A stretch of DNA of 41,254 bases, from positions 1 to 41,254 of the IMG/VR virus record IMGVR_UViG_3300045283_000142; one strand, written 5' to 3'. The translations under genes were made by a program, and so were the position numbers. Shown here piece by piece: positions 22,810 through 31,195 of this stretch. Under the pieces are notes generated by a model that worked only from the letters and a program-made list of their open reading frames with translations, made no database searches and was not told where the DNA came from. Position 1 is the first letter of the stretch; every line of letters begins with the position of its first letter. This DNA is from a virus.

Positions 22810-24060
22810 TTAGCCTCCCACCCGGCAGCCGAGTTCCTGCCGCAGCACCGCCGTGCCATAGAGCACGTCAATGCGCTGAATCCACTGGTCGCTCAGTGCC
22901 ACGTAATCCCGAATGACCCGAATCGACGCCCCCCGCTTCCGGCTCGCGGCCCGCCGGGCGATATCCGTCCCGCCAGGCAGCGGCAGATCCACCATCGCCA
23001 GCGTCCCGAAGTCCTTGTGGACCGCGAGATTCTGTGGCGACGACTTGCCGCTGATGTTGGCGAAGTTGGCCGCCGGCGTGTCGAACACGTAGATCGCCGC
23101 ACCGCTGACCGGCAGGTTGGTGACGTTCTGCAACTGCTGATTCGGCCCGTAGACGGCCGGCGCGAAGGGAATCGTGATGCTGCCAGCCGTGTCCGTAATC
23201 GTCGCGGTCACGACGAACTGCATCGGCTGCCCCATGTTGCTGTAGTTCTGGGGATTGACGATGTTGGTCGGCGTGGTCGCGCTGATGACCGAGAACACAT
23301 CGCCCGCGTTGAGCGTCGTCGTCGTCCATGAGCCAGTCACAAGCGTGGACGCGCCATTCGTGGCCGTGGTCGTCACGGTCGGTGTGCCGCCCAGCGTGCC
23401 CACGGTGTGGACGTAGATGTTCTGGTCCATTTCAAAGTTGAACCCGATGGTGCGCGACTTCTGCGCCATCGTGCCCGACTTGTATTGGTCCGAAATCGAC
23501 CCCACACTGTTGAACAGCCCCTTCAGATTGTCCATCAGCGCCGCATCCGCCGCCGGCGACAGCGCAATGTTGCGCCCCATGTCGTTCGGGCAGGCCTGGT
23601 TGTCCAGCTTCACCTTCGCGTTGAGGTAGGTCGTCAGCGTCGTCGGGGTCGTGCCCGGCACACCCGTGAAGTTCGACAAACCTTGGGCGAGGTTGCAGAC
23701 ATCCTGATCGATGAGGTTGCTCAGACGCACAATCTGCGGCTCGAGCACGCGCTGGCGGTAGTTGTCGATGTCCAGCGCCAACTGTTGCGAGCTCACCTGC
23801 GTGTCGACGCCGCGCTGAAACGAGAGCGTCAGCGGGACGAGCGTTTCGGTGATGGCTTCAATGCTCGCTGCCTGTCCGAGACGGCCGATGTAGCGGGGCG
23901 GTTTGCGGATGGAGAGCGTCTGGCCGAGACAGGCCCCGCCGAAGCGGAACTGGTCGTCGTATTCGGTGTTGATGAAATTCATCACGCTGCACGTATTCTC
24001 CAGAATATCGAGCGCGTTGGGCGTGATGATGTCGTTGGTAAGGAGTGTATTGGCCGGCAT
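22810..24060 (-). CDS. Major capsid (coat) protein, P22 gp5-like
   Basis: A 416-residue protein matching the P22 coat family by opening pattern ('ITPNALDILENTCSVMNFIN', about 12-31), 'GQTLSIRKPPRYIGR' (47-61) and the closing 'RVIRDYVALSDQWIQRIDVL' (about 382-401). Length is close to the 430 residues of P22 gp5. AAGG about seven bases upstream gives good initiation. A central insertion (about 210-330) rich in Thr/Ser probably corresponds to the I-domain/telokin-like region. It is preceded by a scaffold-like gene and the portal, as in P22. Confidence 0.9.
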   Translation of the reverse strand: MPANTLLTNDIITPNALDILENTCSVMNFINTEYDDQFRFGGACLGQTLSIRKPPRYIGRLGQAASIEAITETLVPLTLSFQRGVDTQVSSQQLALDIDNYRQRVLEPQIVRLSNLIDQDVCNLAQGLSNFTGVPGTTPTTLTTYLNAKVKLDNQACPNDMGRNIALSPAADAALMDNLKGLFNSVGSISDQYKSGTMAQKSRTIGFNFEMDQNIYVHTVGTLGGTPTVTTTATNGASTLVTGSWTTTTLNAGDVFSVISATTPTNIVNPQNYSNMGQPMQFVVTATITDTAGSITIPFAPAVYGPNQQLQNVTNLPVSGAAIYVFDTPAANFANISGKSSPQNLAVHKDFGTLAMVDLPLPGGTDIARRAASRKRGASIRVIRDYVALSDQWIQRIDVLYGTAVLRQELGCRVGG

Positions 24061-24069
24061 CTGTCGCCT

Positions 24070-25014
24070 TTATCGGCGACGAGCAAAGGCCTCGTTTTCT
24101 GACCGCCGTTTTTCCCTGAAACCGCTACTATCGTAGTCGTCAAGGGCTCGTTTGGCGAGGTCAGACGAGGAGGTGCCCGTCGTCTTTGTGCTGGCCCCTA
24201 CCGGCTGATAGGGGACAGGCGCCACAGAGCCCGAGACGGACGGCGAGGCCGGAGAAGCGCCAGGCCCGTTCGGTGTCAATCGCGCCAGTTCCTGCCAGAA
24301 CTCCATCGGATGGCATGTCGCCAACTTCTGGGCCAGAGGCTGATCCTTTGCGATGACGTAGAGAAGGTGTTCGGCGGCCGGATGGCTGGTCAGGGCCTGC
24401 ACCCGTTCAGGGTGGAATGGCACCTGTGCCCCAGGACCGCTCGTGCGCACCTGTTCGAAATCTGGATAGGCGGACTTGCCTTTCGCGAAGATGTCCTGCA
24501 CCTGCGCACTGAAGCGCTGTTCAGCCTGTTTCGCTTCTTCGCGAGCGAATCGCTGCTCAATTTTCCAGTCGGCGAGGTCTTCGGCGAATTCGGCGTAGGT
24601 CTTGTATTTCGTGCCAACTTCGTCTTCGGTCGGTTTGCCCCGGTTCTCCCCTGCCGAGGCGCCAGGTGAAGACGGCTCCGTCCGCGCCACAGGGGATGCA
24701 GCGGGTGCAGGGACCGTAGGAGCTTGAGACGCTTTGGCCTTCCACTCATCGCGCTCTTTTTCGAGGGCAGAGGCGCGTTGGGCGGCTTCGTCGCGTTCTC
24801 TGGTCAGGTCGGCAAAGCGGCGGCGACCGCGGGATTCTTTGGGCTGGTCGCTAGGAGCCTCGACGGGCGCTGATGGAGCGTCGGCGGGAGGTGCTTCAGG
24901 TTCGTGCCGCTCCATCGCGTCGGCGAGCACGTCCGGGTCGGCGCCGACACCGCTCAGAATGCGGCCATCAACCTCGACATCGACCTGCGTATCAGCCGTT
25001 ACTGCGTCAGCCAT
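24070..25014 (-). CDS. Scaffolding-like head assembly protein
   Basis: A 314-residue acidic, Pro/Ala/Glu/Lys-rich protein with an N-terminal 'DVEVDGRILSG' strand, a coiled coil about 65-95 ('LTRERDEAAQRASALEKERD') and a helical C-terminus ending in Arg-rich 'FREKRRSENEAFARRR'. A basic helical tail of scaffolding protein binds coat in P22. Position between portal and coat is the scaffold slot. Sequence similarity to P22 gp8 is not evident, as expected for fast-evolving scaffolds. It has no good Shine-Dalgarno and follows a 51-base gap with a possible promoter. Confidence 0.75.
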   Translation of the reverse strand: MADAVTADTQVDVEVDGRILSGVGADPDVLADAMERHEPEAPPADAPSAPVEAPSDQPKESRGRRRFADLTRERDEAAQRASALEKERDEWKAKASQAPTVPAPAASPVARTEPSSPGASAGENRGKPTEDEVGTKYKTYAEFAEDLADWKIEQRFAREEAKQAEQRFSAQVQDIFAKGKSAYPDFEQVRTSGPGAQVPFHPERVQALTSHPAAEHLLYVIAKDQPLAQKLATCHPMEFWQELARLTPNGPGASPASPSVSGSVAPVPYQPVGASTKTTGTSSSDLAKRALDDYDSSGFREKRRSENEAFARRR

Positions 25015-25030
25015 GAAGTGAAGACGGCAT

Positions 25031-25060
25031 AGTGTATGCCCGACTGTCTACGTTTTGCAA
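25031..25060 (-). promoter_or_regulatory. Possible promoter before scaffold and coat genes
   Basis: In the 51-base gap between portal and scaffold genes, the minus strand reads TTGCAA (25060-25055), an 18-base spacer, then TACACT (25036-25031). Each hexamer matches the sigma70 consensus at 4 of 6 positions. This is one of the few real intergenic gaps in the minus block and precedes the genes needed in highest amount. Evidence is only from motif and position. Confidence 0.3.
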
Positions 25061-25065
25061 CAGCA

Positions 25066-27456
25066 TTACTCTGATTCCGGCTGATTCTGCGCCTGCTCCG
25101 CGGCCGCTTCCTGCGCCTGTTGCGCCATCTGCTGCTCGTGGCTCTGTGCCCCTTCCTGCTGCGTCTGCGCGTTCACGGCGCTCTGTGAGCCCTGCTCCAA
25201 TGCCTGCTGGTGCCCCTGTGCCGCGAGATTCAGATCATGCTGCCGGTCGAAAGCGTTCTGTGTAGCTTCATGGGCAATCTGGAGCCCTGTCGACAGCCGC
25301 TCTTCCTGTGCCTCAGCCGCCTGATTGCTCGTCTCCTTCGCCGCGCCGATGCGTGCCACTTCAATCGCTCGCGCATTGTCCATGCGGGCAATCTCCAGCC
25401 TGATGTCGCCGTCCATCTTGGCCTTCTGCACGTCGGTCTGCGCTTTAATCTGCGTCTCCTGCAATGAGCCCTGCTGCTTGATCTGATCCGTCTTGATGAT
25501 CTGGTCCATCTGCTGCATCTGCTGTTGCATCTGCTGCATCTGTTGCTGCACTTCCGGCGGCAACGGCGCCGGGCCATTCGGATCCTGCGGCTTCAGTTCC
25601 GGCGGCAGCGCATTGCGCGCCAGTTCTGCCATCTTGTGCGCCTGCGGCATCGACAGCTGCTCGATGTATTCCGGCGTCAGGGCGGCCGCCATCGGCGGCG
25701 GCAGATGCGGAATCAATTCGCCCAACGCCGCCACACCTTCTTCGCGCTTATTGGCAATCGACTTCCCCACCGTGGCCGTGACGCTATACCGGCCCGCGTT
25801 GAGGTCATAGAACTTCACCAGCGCCTGCGAGAGCCCCATCATCTCCGGCGTCACGCCCGGCGGGAGCGGCTGCGGCTGCCCGTTCTGGCCCTTTGTGTAG
25901 GGCATGCCGAGAATGGCCTTCTCCGTGGCATCGTCCGCGCCGAGCACATGCAGCGTCTGGCCCTTGCGCGTAATCCGCGGCAGCACTTCCAGAATCTGGT
26001 CCGCGCAATAGATGATCGCCCGCTGCACGTTCTGCGGATAATTGCTCGTGCTCAAGTCGCTCTGCGCCTGCAACGACTGAATTGCCCGCCCGGAATGTCG
26101 CTGTGGATCACGCGACGGGTCATCAATGCTCGTCGTCGCTCTGATGGCTTCCTCAGAAGTCTTCATCAGCATCACAGCGGCCTGAATCGGCGCTTCGCTC
26201 ACATCCCGCTGCGGCGGCGGCACCGCGTTGCCCATGATGTCAATCGGGTCATACGGCAAATGCGAGTAGTTGTAGATGTTCGCCGTATCCCAAATCGCTT
26301 TGTAGTTCTCAATCTGTCCAGCAGCTGCGATGTAGGGCGACTTGTTCCCGAGCGCAAAGATTTCCATCGCCCCGGAATAGGTGTAATTCACCATCCGCTG
26401 CGCATCCATGCCCTCTTGAATCACGCCTCGCAGCACGCACTGCCCGTCCACATTCAGTTCTTCGCCCAGAATCGGAATGATCGGGATGCGCGTGCCGGTC
26501 CAGTCCCACGTCTCCAGCACCTGCGTGGCGGTAATCTTGTAGCCCTTCACCACCGGCGTGCGCATCACGCGCGACTGTCGTGCGCCCTTCGGCGGCTTCT
26601 GTGAGCCTTCGACAATCTGCCCATCTGTGCCCTGATGGAAATAGCGTTCTTTGTAGGTGACGCGCCAGTATTCCGCGATGCGCACGGTGTCCTTCGTCAC
26701 CCAGTCTTTGCACTCGGTATTCCCGATGTCCATGAACTCATCGAGACTCGTGAAGTTGATGTCGTCGCCGTATTGCGTCTTCAGCGTCTCGCGGTCGACA
26801 TCTTCCGTGACGAACATGAACTGCGCATCCGAGCGCGTCGGCTTCACGGCGCCAGGGTCGCAATACACGCTCAGGTTGTTCTGAATGCGCTCGAGGCAGA
26901 GTTCCTGATCGAAGATGGCTTCAGCTGGCACACCGTCCCACGTCTGATAGCAGTAATCAGCTCTGAGGCGGAACCAGCCGATACCGCCTTCGATCGCCTG
27001 ATCCGCGGCCCACTCAATGGGCGCATCCGCGCGGCTGTCAGCCATGAGGCGGCGCAGGTAGCCTTTGAACAGTTCCGCGGTCTGGTCGCTCGCGTCTTCG
27101 CTATTGCTGCTCACATCGAAGCCAAAATCGGCTTGCTTGATGGTGTTGCTGATTTGCCGGACAGGCTGCGAGAGGCGATCCACGACCAGACAGGGACGTG
27201 CAGGCTGCGGCGGAGCGCCTTGAATGCTGTTGCCGCCAGCGCGGGAGAGTTTGATGTCGGCGGGCCACTGATCGCCCGCGCGGAACTGCTTCGCGAGCAC
27301 GATGGATTTGCGCTGCGCGTCTTCGGCATCGGAGCAGCGCGTCCACCGTTTGCGCGCTTCGGCGATGATGTCGTCGGCTTCTTTGCCGGTCGGCGTTAAG
27401 GGCTCAGAGGGCGGCGCGGGCGCCTCTTGCACGTCAATCGCAGTCGTGTCCGCCAT
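25066..27456 (-). CDS. Portal protein, P22 gp1-like
   Basis: A 796-residue protein in the size range of P22-type portals. Typical features are 'KQFRAGDQWPADIK' (about 57-70), 'PCLVVDRLSQPVRQISNTIK' (about 88-107), 'AIEGGIGWFRLRADY' (155-169), and 'ISKR/SNKREEG'-like 'VGKSIANKREEGVAAL' about residue 560. A very long C-terminal Gln/Ala/Met coiled region (about 610-796) would form the barrel. It forms the 12-subunit DNA channel and docks the gp4-like protein. TAATG overlap couples it to the gene upstream. Confidence 0.9.
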   Translation of the reverse strand: MADTTAIDVQEAPAPPSEPLTPTGKEADDIIAEARKRWTRCSDAEDAQRKSIVLAKQFRAGDQWPADIKLSRAGGNSIQGAPPQPARPCLVVDRLSQPVRQISNTIKQADFGFDVSSNSEDASDQTAELFKGYLRRLMADSRADAPIEWAADQAIEGGIGWFRLRADYCYQTWDGVPAEAIFDQELCLERIQNNLSVYCDPGAVKPTRSDAQFMFVTEDVDRETLKTQYGDDINFTSLDEFMDIGNTECKDWVTKDTVRIAEYWRVTYKERYFHQGTDGQIVEGSQKPPKGARQSRVMRTPVVKGYKITATQVLETWDWTGTRIPIIPILGEELNVDGQCVLRGVIQEGMDAQRMVNYTYSGAMEIFALGNKSPYIAAAGQIENYKAIWDTANIYNYSHLPYDPIDIMGNAVPPPQRDVSEAPIQAAVMLMKTSEEAIRATTSIDDPSRDPQRHSGRAIQSLQAQSDLSTSNYPQNVQRAIIYCADQILEVLPRITRKGQTLHVLGADDATEKAILGMPYTKGQNGQPQPLPPGVTPEMMGLSQALVKFYDLNAGRYSVTATVGKSIANKREEGVAALGELIPHLPPPMAAALTPEYIEQLSMPQAHKMAELARNALPPELKPQDPNGPAPLPPEVQQQMQQMQQQMQQMDQIIKTDQIKQQGSLQETQIKAQTDVQKAKMDGDIRLEIARMDNARAIEVARIGAAKETSNQAAEAQEERLSTGLQIAHEATQNAFDRQHDLNLAAQGHQQALEQGSQSAVNAQTQQEGAQSHEQQMAQQAQEAAAEQAQNQPESE

Positions 27457-27887
27457 TACATGATCAGCCTTCCGCCACGCTGCCGTTCATACGGCGTCCA
27501 CTTCTCCATCACCGCCAACGCCCGCTGCTGCTCCTCAATCGACGGCCACGAGTGCCTGAGCGCATCCCGGAACAGGTCCACATTCTTCCGCTTGATCGCA
27601 TCCAGCATCAGCACCTGATATTCCGGCTGGCTCGCCTGGATGCAGAAGTAACGGTAGATTTCGTCAATCGGCTCGTCGGGCACATTGAACCCGCGCCAGA
27701 TGCCACGCGCCGTCTTCCGCCAGTGCGCCAAGCCGCCGAGCACGATGTTCAGCATCGTCAGCCGGTCACGCTCCATGCCGCGAGCAAAGAACATAATGGC
27801 GTCAGATAATTCTTTCTGCTTGTGCGTCGAATAGCCAGCGGTTGGCAAATCTGGTAATCGGATCGCATCGCCATCGTTAATGGACAC
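27456..27887 (-). CDS. Hypothetical helical protein before the portal
   Basis: A 143-residue protein, mostly helical, with Trp- and Arg-rich 'LGGLAHWRKTARGIWRGFNV' (about 50-69) and 'HSWPSIEEQQRALAVMEKWT' (about 112-131). No family recognised. It directly precedes the portal and overlaps it by one base. Its start overlaps the end of the HNH gene by 11 nt, longer than the usual 1-4 nt, which fits insertion of the HNH gene upstream of it. Confidence 0.65.
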   Translation of the reverse strand: MSINDGDAIRLPDLPTAGYSTHKQKELSDAIMFFARGMERDRLTMLNIVLGGLAHWRKTARGIWRGFNVPDEPIDEIYRYFCIQASQPEYQVLMLDAIKRKNVDLFRDALRHSWPSIEEQQRALAVMEKWTPYERQRGGRLIM

Positions 27888-28443
27888 GACGATTCCTTAA
27901 TCGAGCTGCAACTCGTTTCGAAATAATAGCGGCGCGCTTCTCATCAGAAAATGACGCCCATTGTGAACGCGAAGCAGTGCTTATTTTTGCGAGTTCTTCT
28001 GATGAATGTCTGTAGCCAAGGCCGCGCTTGTTGCCTCGCATCCGCTCAGTTGCTAACTGACGTTCTTTCGGATCAGCCCATCGCTGCTTCTGTCCAGCCG
28101 CAACTCGAGAGCGAAATGAGGAATTCGCCCATTGAGATTTCATCGTGATCGATGCGGATTCACTCGGCACTGAATGCACGGCCTTCATCTTCGCACGATA
28201 CACGGCATCGTTCGCCCATCGCTCTTTACCCATCTCGCTGACGGCTGCGACTCGTGCTTGTTCTTTTGAAATCATTCCAGCGAGCACATGCCATGCAATC
28301 TTGTCCTGCCAACGGCCATGCTCATCCCAGAGGAATTTGTGCAGAAATGCATGCATCGCCACGTTCACCCGAATCACATTGCTTGATTCGTAGGTGCCGC
28401 CCATATGACCGGGCACAAGGCGATGTTTATGGAACGTGATCAC
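27877..28443 (-). CDS. HNH-type homing endonuclease with repeated DNA-binding motifs
   Basis: A 188-residue protein. The N-terminal 45 residues carry an HNH pattern: 'HKHRLVPGHMGG' (5-16), Asn at about 22 and His31/His35, similar to the 'HHI.P.HMGG..d.SNL....EHA..H' endonucleases of phages. Four degenerate repeats with a conserved Trp-Ala follow ('GKERWANDA', 'MKSQWANSS', 'QKQRWADPK', 'SRSQWASFS'), like NUMOD3/IENR DNA-binding repeats of free-standing homing endonucleases. The gene looks more AT-rich than its neighbours, a sign of separate origin. It starts by ATGA overlap and ends 11 nt inside the next gene. Confidence 0.82.
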   Translation of the reverse strand: MITFHKHRLVPGHMGGTYESSNVIRVNVAMHAFLHKFLWDEHGRWQDKIAWHVLAGMISKEQARVAAVSEMGKERWANDAVYRAKMKAVHSVPSESASITMKSQWANSSFRSRVAAGQKQRWADPKERQLATERMRGNKRGLGYRHSSEELAKISTASRSQWASFSDEKRAAIISKRVAARLRNRRVH

Positions 28444-28697
28444 GGCTTGACCAGATCGGGTATACGGCCCCAGTCTTCCTTCTCGCGATGGAGCTTCTGC
28501 GCCTGATCCTCTGTCAGTTCATAGCGCAACTGGAGTGCGGCCTGGAGCACGGCAATCTGGGCATCAATCTCGCGGAGGTCCATCGCCGCATCCGCCACGC
28601 CGTGCCAGTCTTCATTCTCGGCTTTGACCAGCAGATCGCTGATGGTCACGGTGCGCCGACGCTGCAGCGATTCCTTCGTCGCGACTTTCTGGCTCAT
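28440..28697 (-). CDS. Small coiled-coil hypothetical protein
   Basis: An 85-residue helical protein. The heptad-like 'AAMDLREIDAQIAVLQAALQ' (about 37-56) suggests a short coiled coil, and the N-terminus is basic (LQRRRTV). It is tied by ATGA overlaps to the Cys-containing gene upstream and the HNH gene downstream. No family recognised. Confidence 0.6.
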   Translation of the reverse strand: MSQKVATKESLQRRRTVTISDLLVKAENEDWHGVADAAMDLREIDAQIAVLQAALQLRYELTEDQAQKLHREKEDWGRIPDLVKP

Positions 28698-28888
28698 CGT
28701 TCCTCGCTAGTGGTGCTGGGTGTCCTCGGTTTCATCAACCGCATCCCGCCGCAGTATTCTGGAGCCTTACAATGCTCATGTCCTTGATTCCGACAATACG
28801 GACAATACAGGCCCGTGGGATTATCAGCCATTGGGGCATCAGCGGCAGGTTCCGTTTCAAGATAGGCCCACGGTTCACGCGCCGTCAT
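28694..28888 (-). CDS. Small Cys-rich protein
   Basis: A 64-residue protein with CPYC (about 29-32) followed by CKAPEYC (about 40-46), a four-Cys set able to bind zinc. The ends are polar and probably disordered. It overlaps both neighbours by 4 nt. It resembles short treble-clef or knuckle proteins scattered through phage genomes; function unknown. Confidence 0.65.
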   Translation of the reverse strand: MTAREPWAYLETEPAADAPMADNPTGLYCPYCRNQGHEHCKAPEYCGGMRLMKPRTPSTTSEER

Positions 28889-29088
28889 TTGCCCTTGGCC
28901 TTGTGGAGATACGAGCCGAGATTACGATGCGGATGCGCGTGCTGCGGCTTGCCCTTCTCAGAGCCGCTGGCGAAGTCGTGCAACTGGCTCATCGACATCG
29001 AGCGCCGGAGCTTGTTCGCCATCGGGAACTGCGCCCCGTGTTCCGCGGCCTGCATCAATCGTTGCTGGGCTCTGCTCTTGGCTGGCAT
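28885..29088 (-). CDS. DUF3008-like small basic protein
   Basis: A 67-residue protein beginning 'MPAKSRAQQRLMQAA', the opening of a widespread small phage/prophage family (DUF3008-like), with the expected 'MSMSQLHDFASGSEKGKP' later on. It is basic and His-rich at the C-terminus. An AGGGTGA site precedes the ATG. The family's function is not known; conservation next to structural genes suggests a DNA-binding or virion-associated peptide. Confidence 0.75.
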   Translation of the reverse strand: MPAKSRAQQRLMQAAEHGAQFPMANKLRRSMSMSQLHDFASGSEKGKPQHAHPHRNLGSYLHKAKGK

Positions 29089-29091
29089 CGT

Positions 29092-30354
29092 TCACCCTGT
29101 ATAGGCGCAGCCGAGCGCCTTGAGATAATTGCGCGTATCCACCACGTCCTGCGCGCTGCACTGCCCGCGGCACCACTGATACACGCCGCCCTTGGTCGGT
29201 TCGAACCCAACGTAGAAGTATGGACCCCGTGGGTTGCCCGGCGCGAGGTAAAACGGCGGATGCGGGTCATCACCTGCAGGCTGGTCCGGCGGGCGATGGT
29301 AGTCCGGCACCATCCGCGCCACCACCTGCCAGCATGAATCCTCATGCACCGTGTTGAATTCGCTCAGGATGGTGTCATAGGTCTGCATTAGCCCACCGGC
29401 GGCGTAGTCTGACCCGCCTTCGCCGCAAGGGATGTTCCCCGGCGTATGCTCAATCGCGAGATAGCCATCCGGGAGTTGATTGCGAAACTTGATGCCGAAT
29501 AATTGCACGCGCGACGGTTGCAGATCCGGCACTTCCCCGAGCACACCCCACCCGTAGAACACACCATCCCACCCGGGCCTGAACAGGATGTAGGGCGTGA
29601 GATCAGGCTTCGCGTCGGTGCCATCACCCTTCAGCGCCGTGAGAATCCGCTTCAGATTGTCGATCAGCCATTGATGCCCATATGTGCGCCCGACAGGGTC
29701 ATTGTAATCAGGGCCAGTGCCCAGCCCATCGCCACCTAACGGCACATCTAAGAAGAACCCATCGCAAATGGCTTCGGTCGCGATGACTCTGAACGTCTCC
29801 AAGTCCTGCGTGTAGTCGTAGCCGTCCGCGAGCTCCGCGGGCCACAACGTCCCGCTCTCCCGATAGGCTTCCGTGATCGGAAACGGAATGTGCGTGTCGC
29901 CCGCCGCACGATGCGCCGCTCGCGCAATCGCGCGGTCCTCCGTGTTCAGCTTGCCGTAGAACCACGCCGGAATCGGGCCGTATTGCGTCGTCTGATACGT
30001 CAGGCCCGCCAGTGACGTAGACAGCCCGCAGACTTGTGCGCGCGTCGGTATCGCGGGGAATACCGACGCTCCCTTGTCGAGCCCTACCAGAATCGGCGCA
30101 CTCGGAGGCCACGCCAGATCCCATTCGGCTGGGTCCAGCGAGCCGTCATGCTTTAACTGGACGCCGTTCGCCCAGAAGGTCAACGAGTAGTGGCCGCTCG
30201 CCAAGGTGGGCGCGAAGTTGCCGGCACAGTCGGTCGTGCCGGCCCAGTTCCCGTTGGGACTGGTCGCCCGAATCTCCACGCCGGCCATCGACTTGGCTTG
30301 CGCGTCTTGGCAGTGAATCAGGTAGAGCACCGGCGGCAGATCAGGCGTGGTCAT
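29092..30354 (-). CDS. Predicted TIM-barrel-like protein with N-terminal Ig-like domain
   Basis: A 420-residue protein. Residues about 8-65 have the carboxypeptidase-regulatory/Ig-like pattern 'GVEIRATSPNG...TDCAGNF...LASGHYSL'. The remainder reads like a barrel enzyme: 'GLTYQTTQYGPIPAWFYG' (about 116-133), 'AICDGFFLDVPLGGDG' (195-210), 'ILFRPGWDGVFYGWG' (256-270), 'GYLAIEHTPGNIPCGEG' (298-314), and a terminal 'ALGCAYTG'. I recognise it as a recurring uncharacterised family in environmental phages. Strand-end Asp/Glu residues suggest a glycosidase, so it could be the lysin or a depolymerase, but no catalytic assignment is secure. AAGGAGG lies just before its ATG. Confidence 0.65.
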   Translation of the reverse strand: MTTPDLPPVLYLIHCQDAQAKSMAGVEIRATSPNGNWAGTTDCAGNFAPTLASGHYSLTFWANGVQLKHDGSLDPAEWDLAWPPSAPILVGLDKGASVFPAIPTRAQVCGLSTSLAGLTYQTTQYGPIPAWFYGKLNTEDRAIARAAHRAAGDTHIPFPITEAYRESGTLWPAELADGYDYTQDLETFRVIATEAICDGFFLDVPLGGDGLGTGPDYNDPVGRTYGHQWLIDNLKRILTALKGDGTDAKPDLTPYILFRPGWDGVFYGWGVLGEVPDLQPSRVQLFGIKFRNQLPDGYLAIEHTPGNIPCGEGGSDYAAGGLMQTYDTILSEFNTVHEDSCWQVVARMVPDYHRPPDQPAGDDPHPPFYLAPGNPRGPYFYVGFEPTKGGVYQWCRGQCSAQDVVDTRNYLKALGCAYTG

Positions 30355-30535
30355 TAGCCTCCTTCACGCAATGCGGACACTCGCCTTGGAACGGCGGCCA
30401 CACGCTGCACGGGCCGGTATGGCCTTGAGGCAAGCGACAGGCAAGAGGCGCCCACGTCCCAGGGATATTCAGCCAGCACGCATGGGCGTCATGCTTGATG
30501 GCCTGCGGCACCGTCATCGGTTCAGATGTGGTCAT
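30341..30535 (-). CDS. Small Cys/Trp-rich protein
   Basis: A 64-residue protein with 'ACWLNIPGTWAPLACRLPQG' (about 19-38) and CSVWPPFQGECPHC (about 43-56). The repeated 'C.L..GHTGPC' type motif occurs in small proteins that bind zinc. I start it at the ATG at 30535, which overlaps the preceding stop by 14 nt and has a weak GAAGA ahead; a later ATG at 30517 is possible. Confidence 0.6.
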   Translation of the reverse strand: MTTSEPMTVPQAIKHDAHACWLNIPGTWAPLACRLPQGHTGPCSVWPPFQGECPHCVKEANDHA

Positions 30536-30836
30536 CGATTCTTCGCTGCTGCTGCTCGCTCGCGATGCGGACTTGCCCGATGGCGGCGATTTTTTCGTTG
30601 AGCGTATTGGCGACATCATACGCCGCTGAGGCCGCCGCCGATCCGCTGGCAATTTCGTGCTGCGCATCGTCAATCTTCGACGCAATCACCTGCGAACTCT
30701 GTCGATGCTCCTGTAAATCCTCTTCTCGCGCTTCACGCGCCCACGTATGCGCCCGCCCTTCGCGCAAATAGTTCAGGACGCCCACGAGGAGCGTCCCGAA
30801 GGTCGAGGTGAGCAGCGCCGCCGTCGAAGCGTCCAT
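30522..30836 (-). CDS. Single-pass membrane protein, holin candidate
   Basis: A 104-residue protein with one N-terminal membrane helix (about 5-24, TAALLTSTFGTLLVGVLNYL) and a charged helical coiled-coil tail ('REEDLQEHRQSSQVIASKID'). It lies in the small-gene cluster that also has a lipoprotein and a 30-residue membrane peptide, a likely lysis region. Single-TM holins and pinholin-like proteins exist, but this topology is equally common among phage membrane accessory proteins. Confidence 0.5.
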   Translation of the reverse strand: MDASTAALLTSTFGTLLVGVLNYLREGRAHTWAREAREEDLQEHRQSSQVIASKIDDAQHEIASGSAAASAAYDVANTLNEKIAAIGQVRIASEQQQRRIDDHI

Positions 30837-30838
30837 GC

Positions 30839-31195
30839 TCAGGCCGCAGGCGTGTTCGCCGTCGCCGCGTCCGCGAGCTTCTGCTTGTCCGCGTCCACCT
30901 TCGTGCCGAGGGCCGCGAGGCTGTCCGCGACGGCCTGAATGGCGGCGGGGTCATTCGCCGCAATCGCGGCCGCCAACTGGGTTTTGAGGTCGGCAATCAT
31001 CGCCGCGAGGCCATTCAGGAGCGTGACGACGCTGTCGATGACCGACTCTTCCGCCGTGACCTTTGCCGAAAGTGCGTCAACGCTCGCCTTGATGTCTGCT
31101 ACGCCTGCCATGATGACTCCTAATTGCGTGAGAATGTGTTGGAGCACCGGGTTCACGCTCGCCGGCGCCTCGTGAATGTAGACGTGGATGTCCAT
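30839..31195 (-). CDS. Coiled-coil hypothetical protein
   Basis: A 118-residue protein. After a short beta start (MDIHVYIHE) it is almost entirely Ala/Asp/Leu/Val heptads ('VDALSAKVTAEESVIDSVVT'), ending Ala/Pro-rich. This is a common phage 'helical bundle' composition. A TAATG junction joins it to the secreted Ig-like gene upstream. Function unknown. Confidence 0.6.
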   Translation of the reverse strand: MDIHVYIHEAPASVNPVLQHILTQLGVIMAGVADIKASVDALSAKVTAEESVIDSVVTLLNGLAAMIADLKTQLAAAIAANDPAAIQAVADSLAALGTKVDADKQKLADAATANTPAA

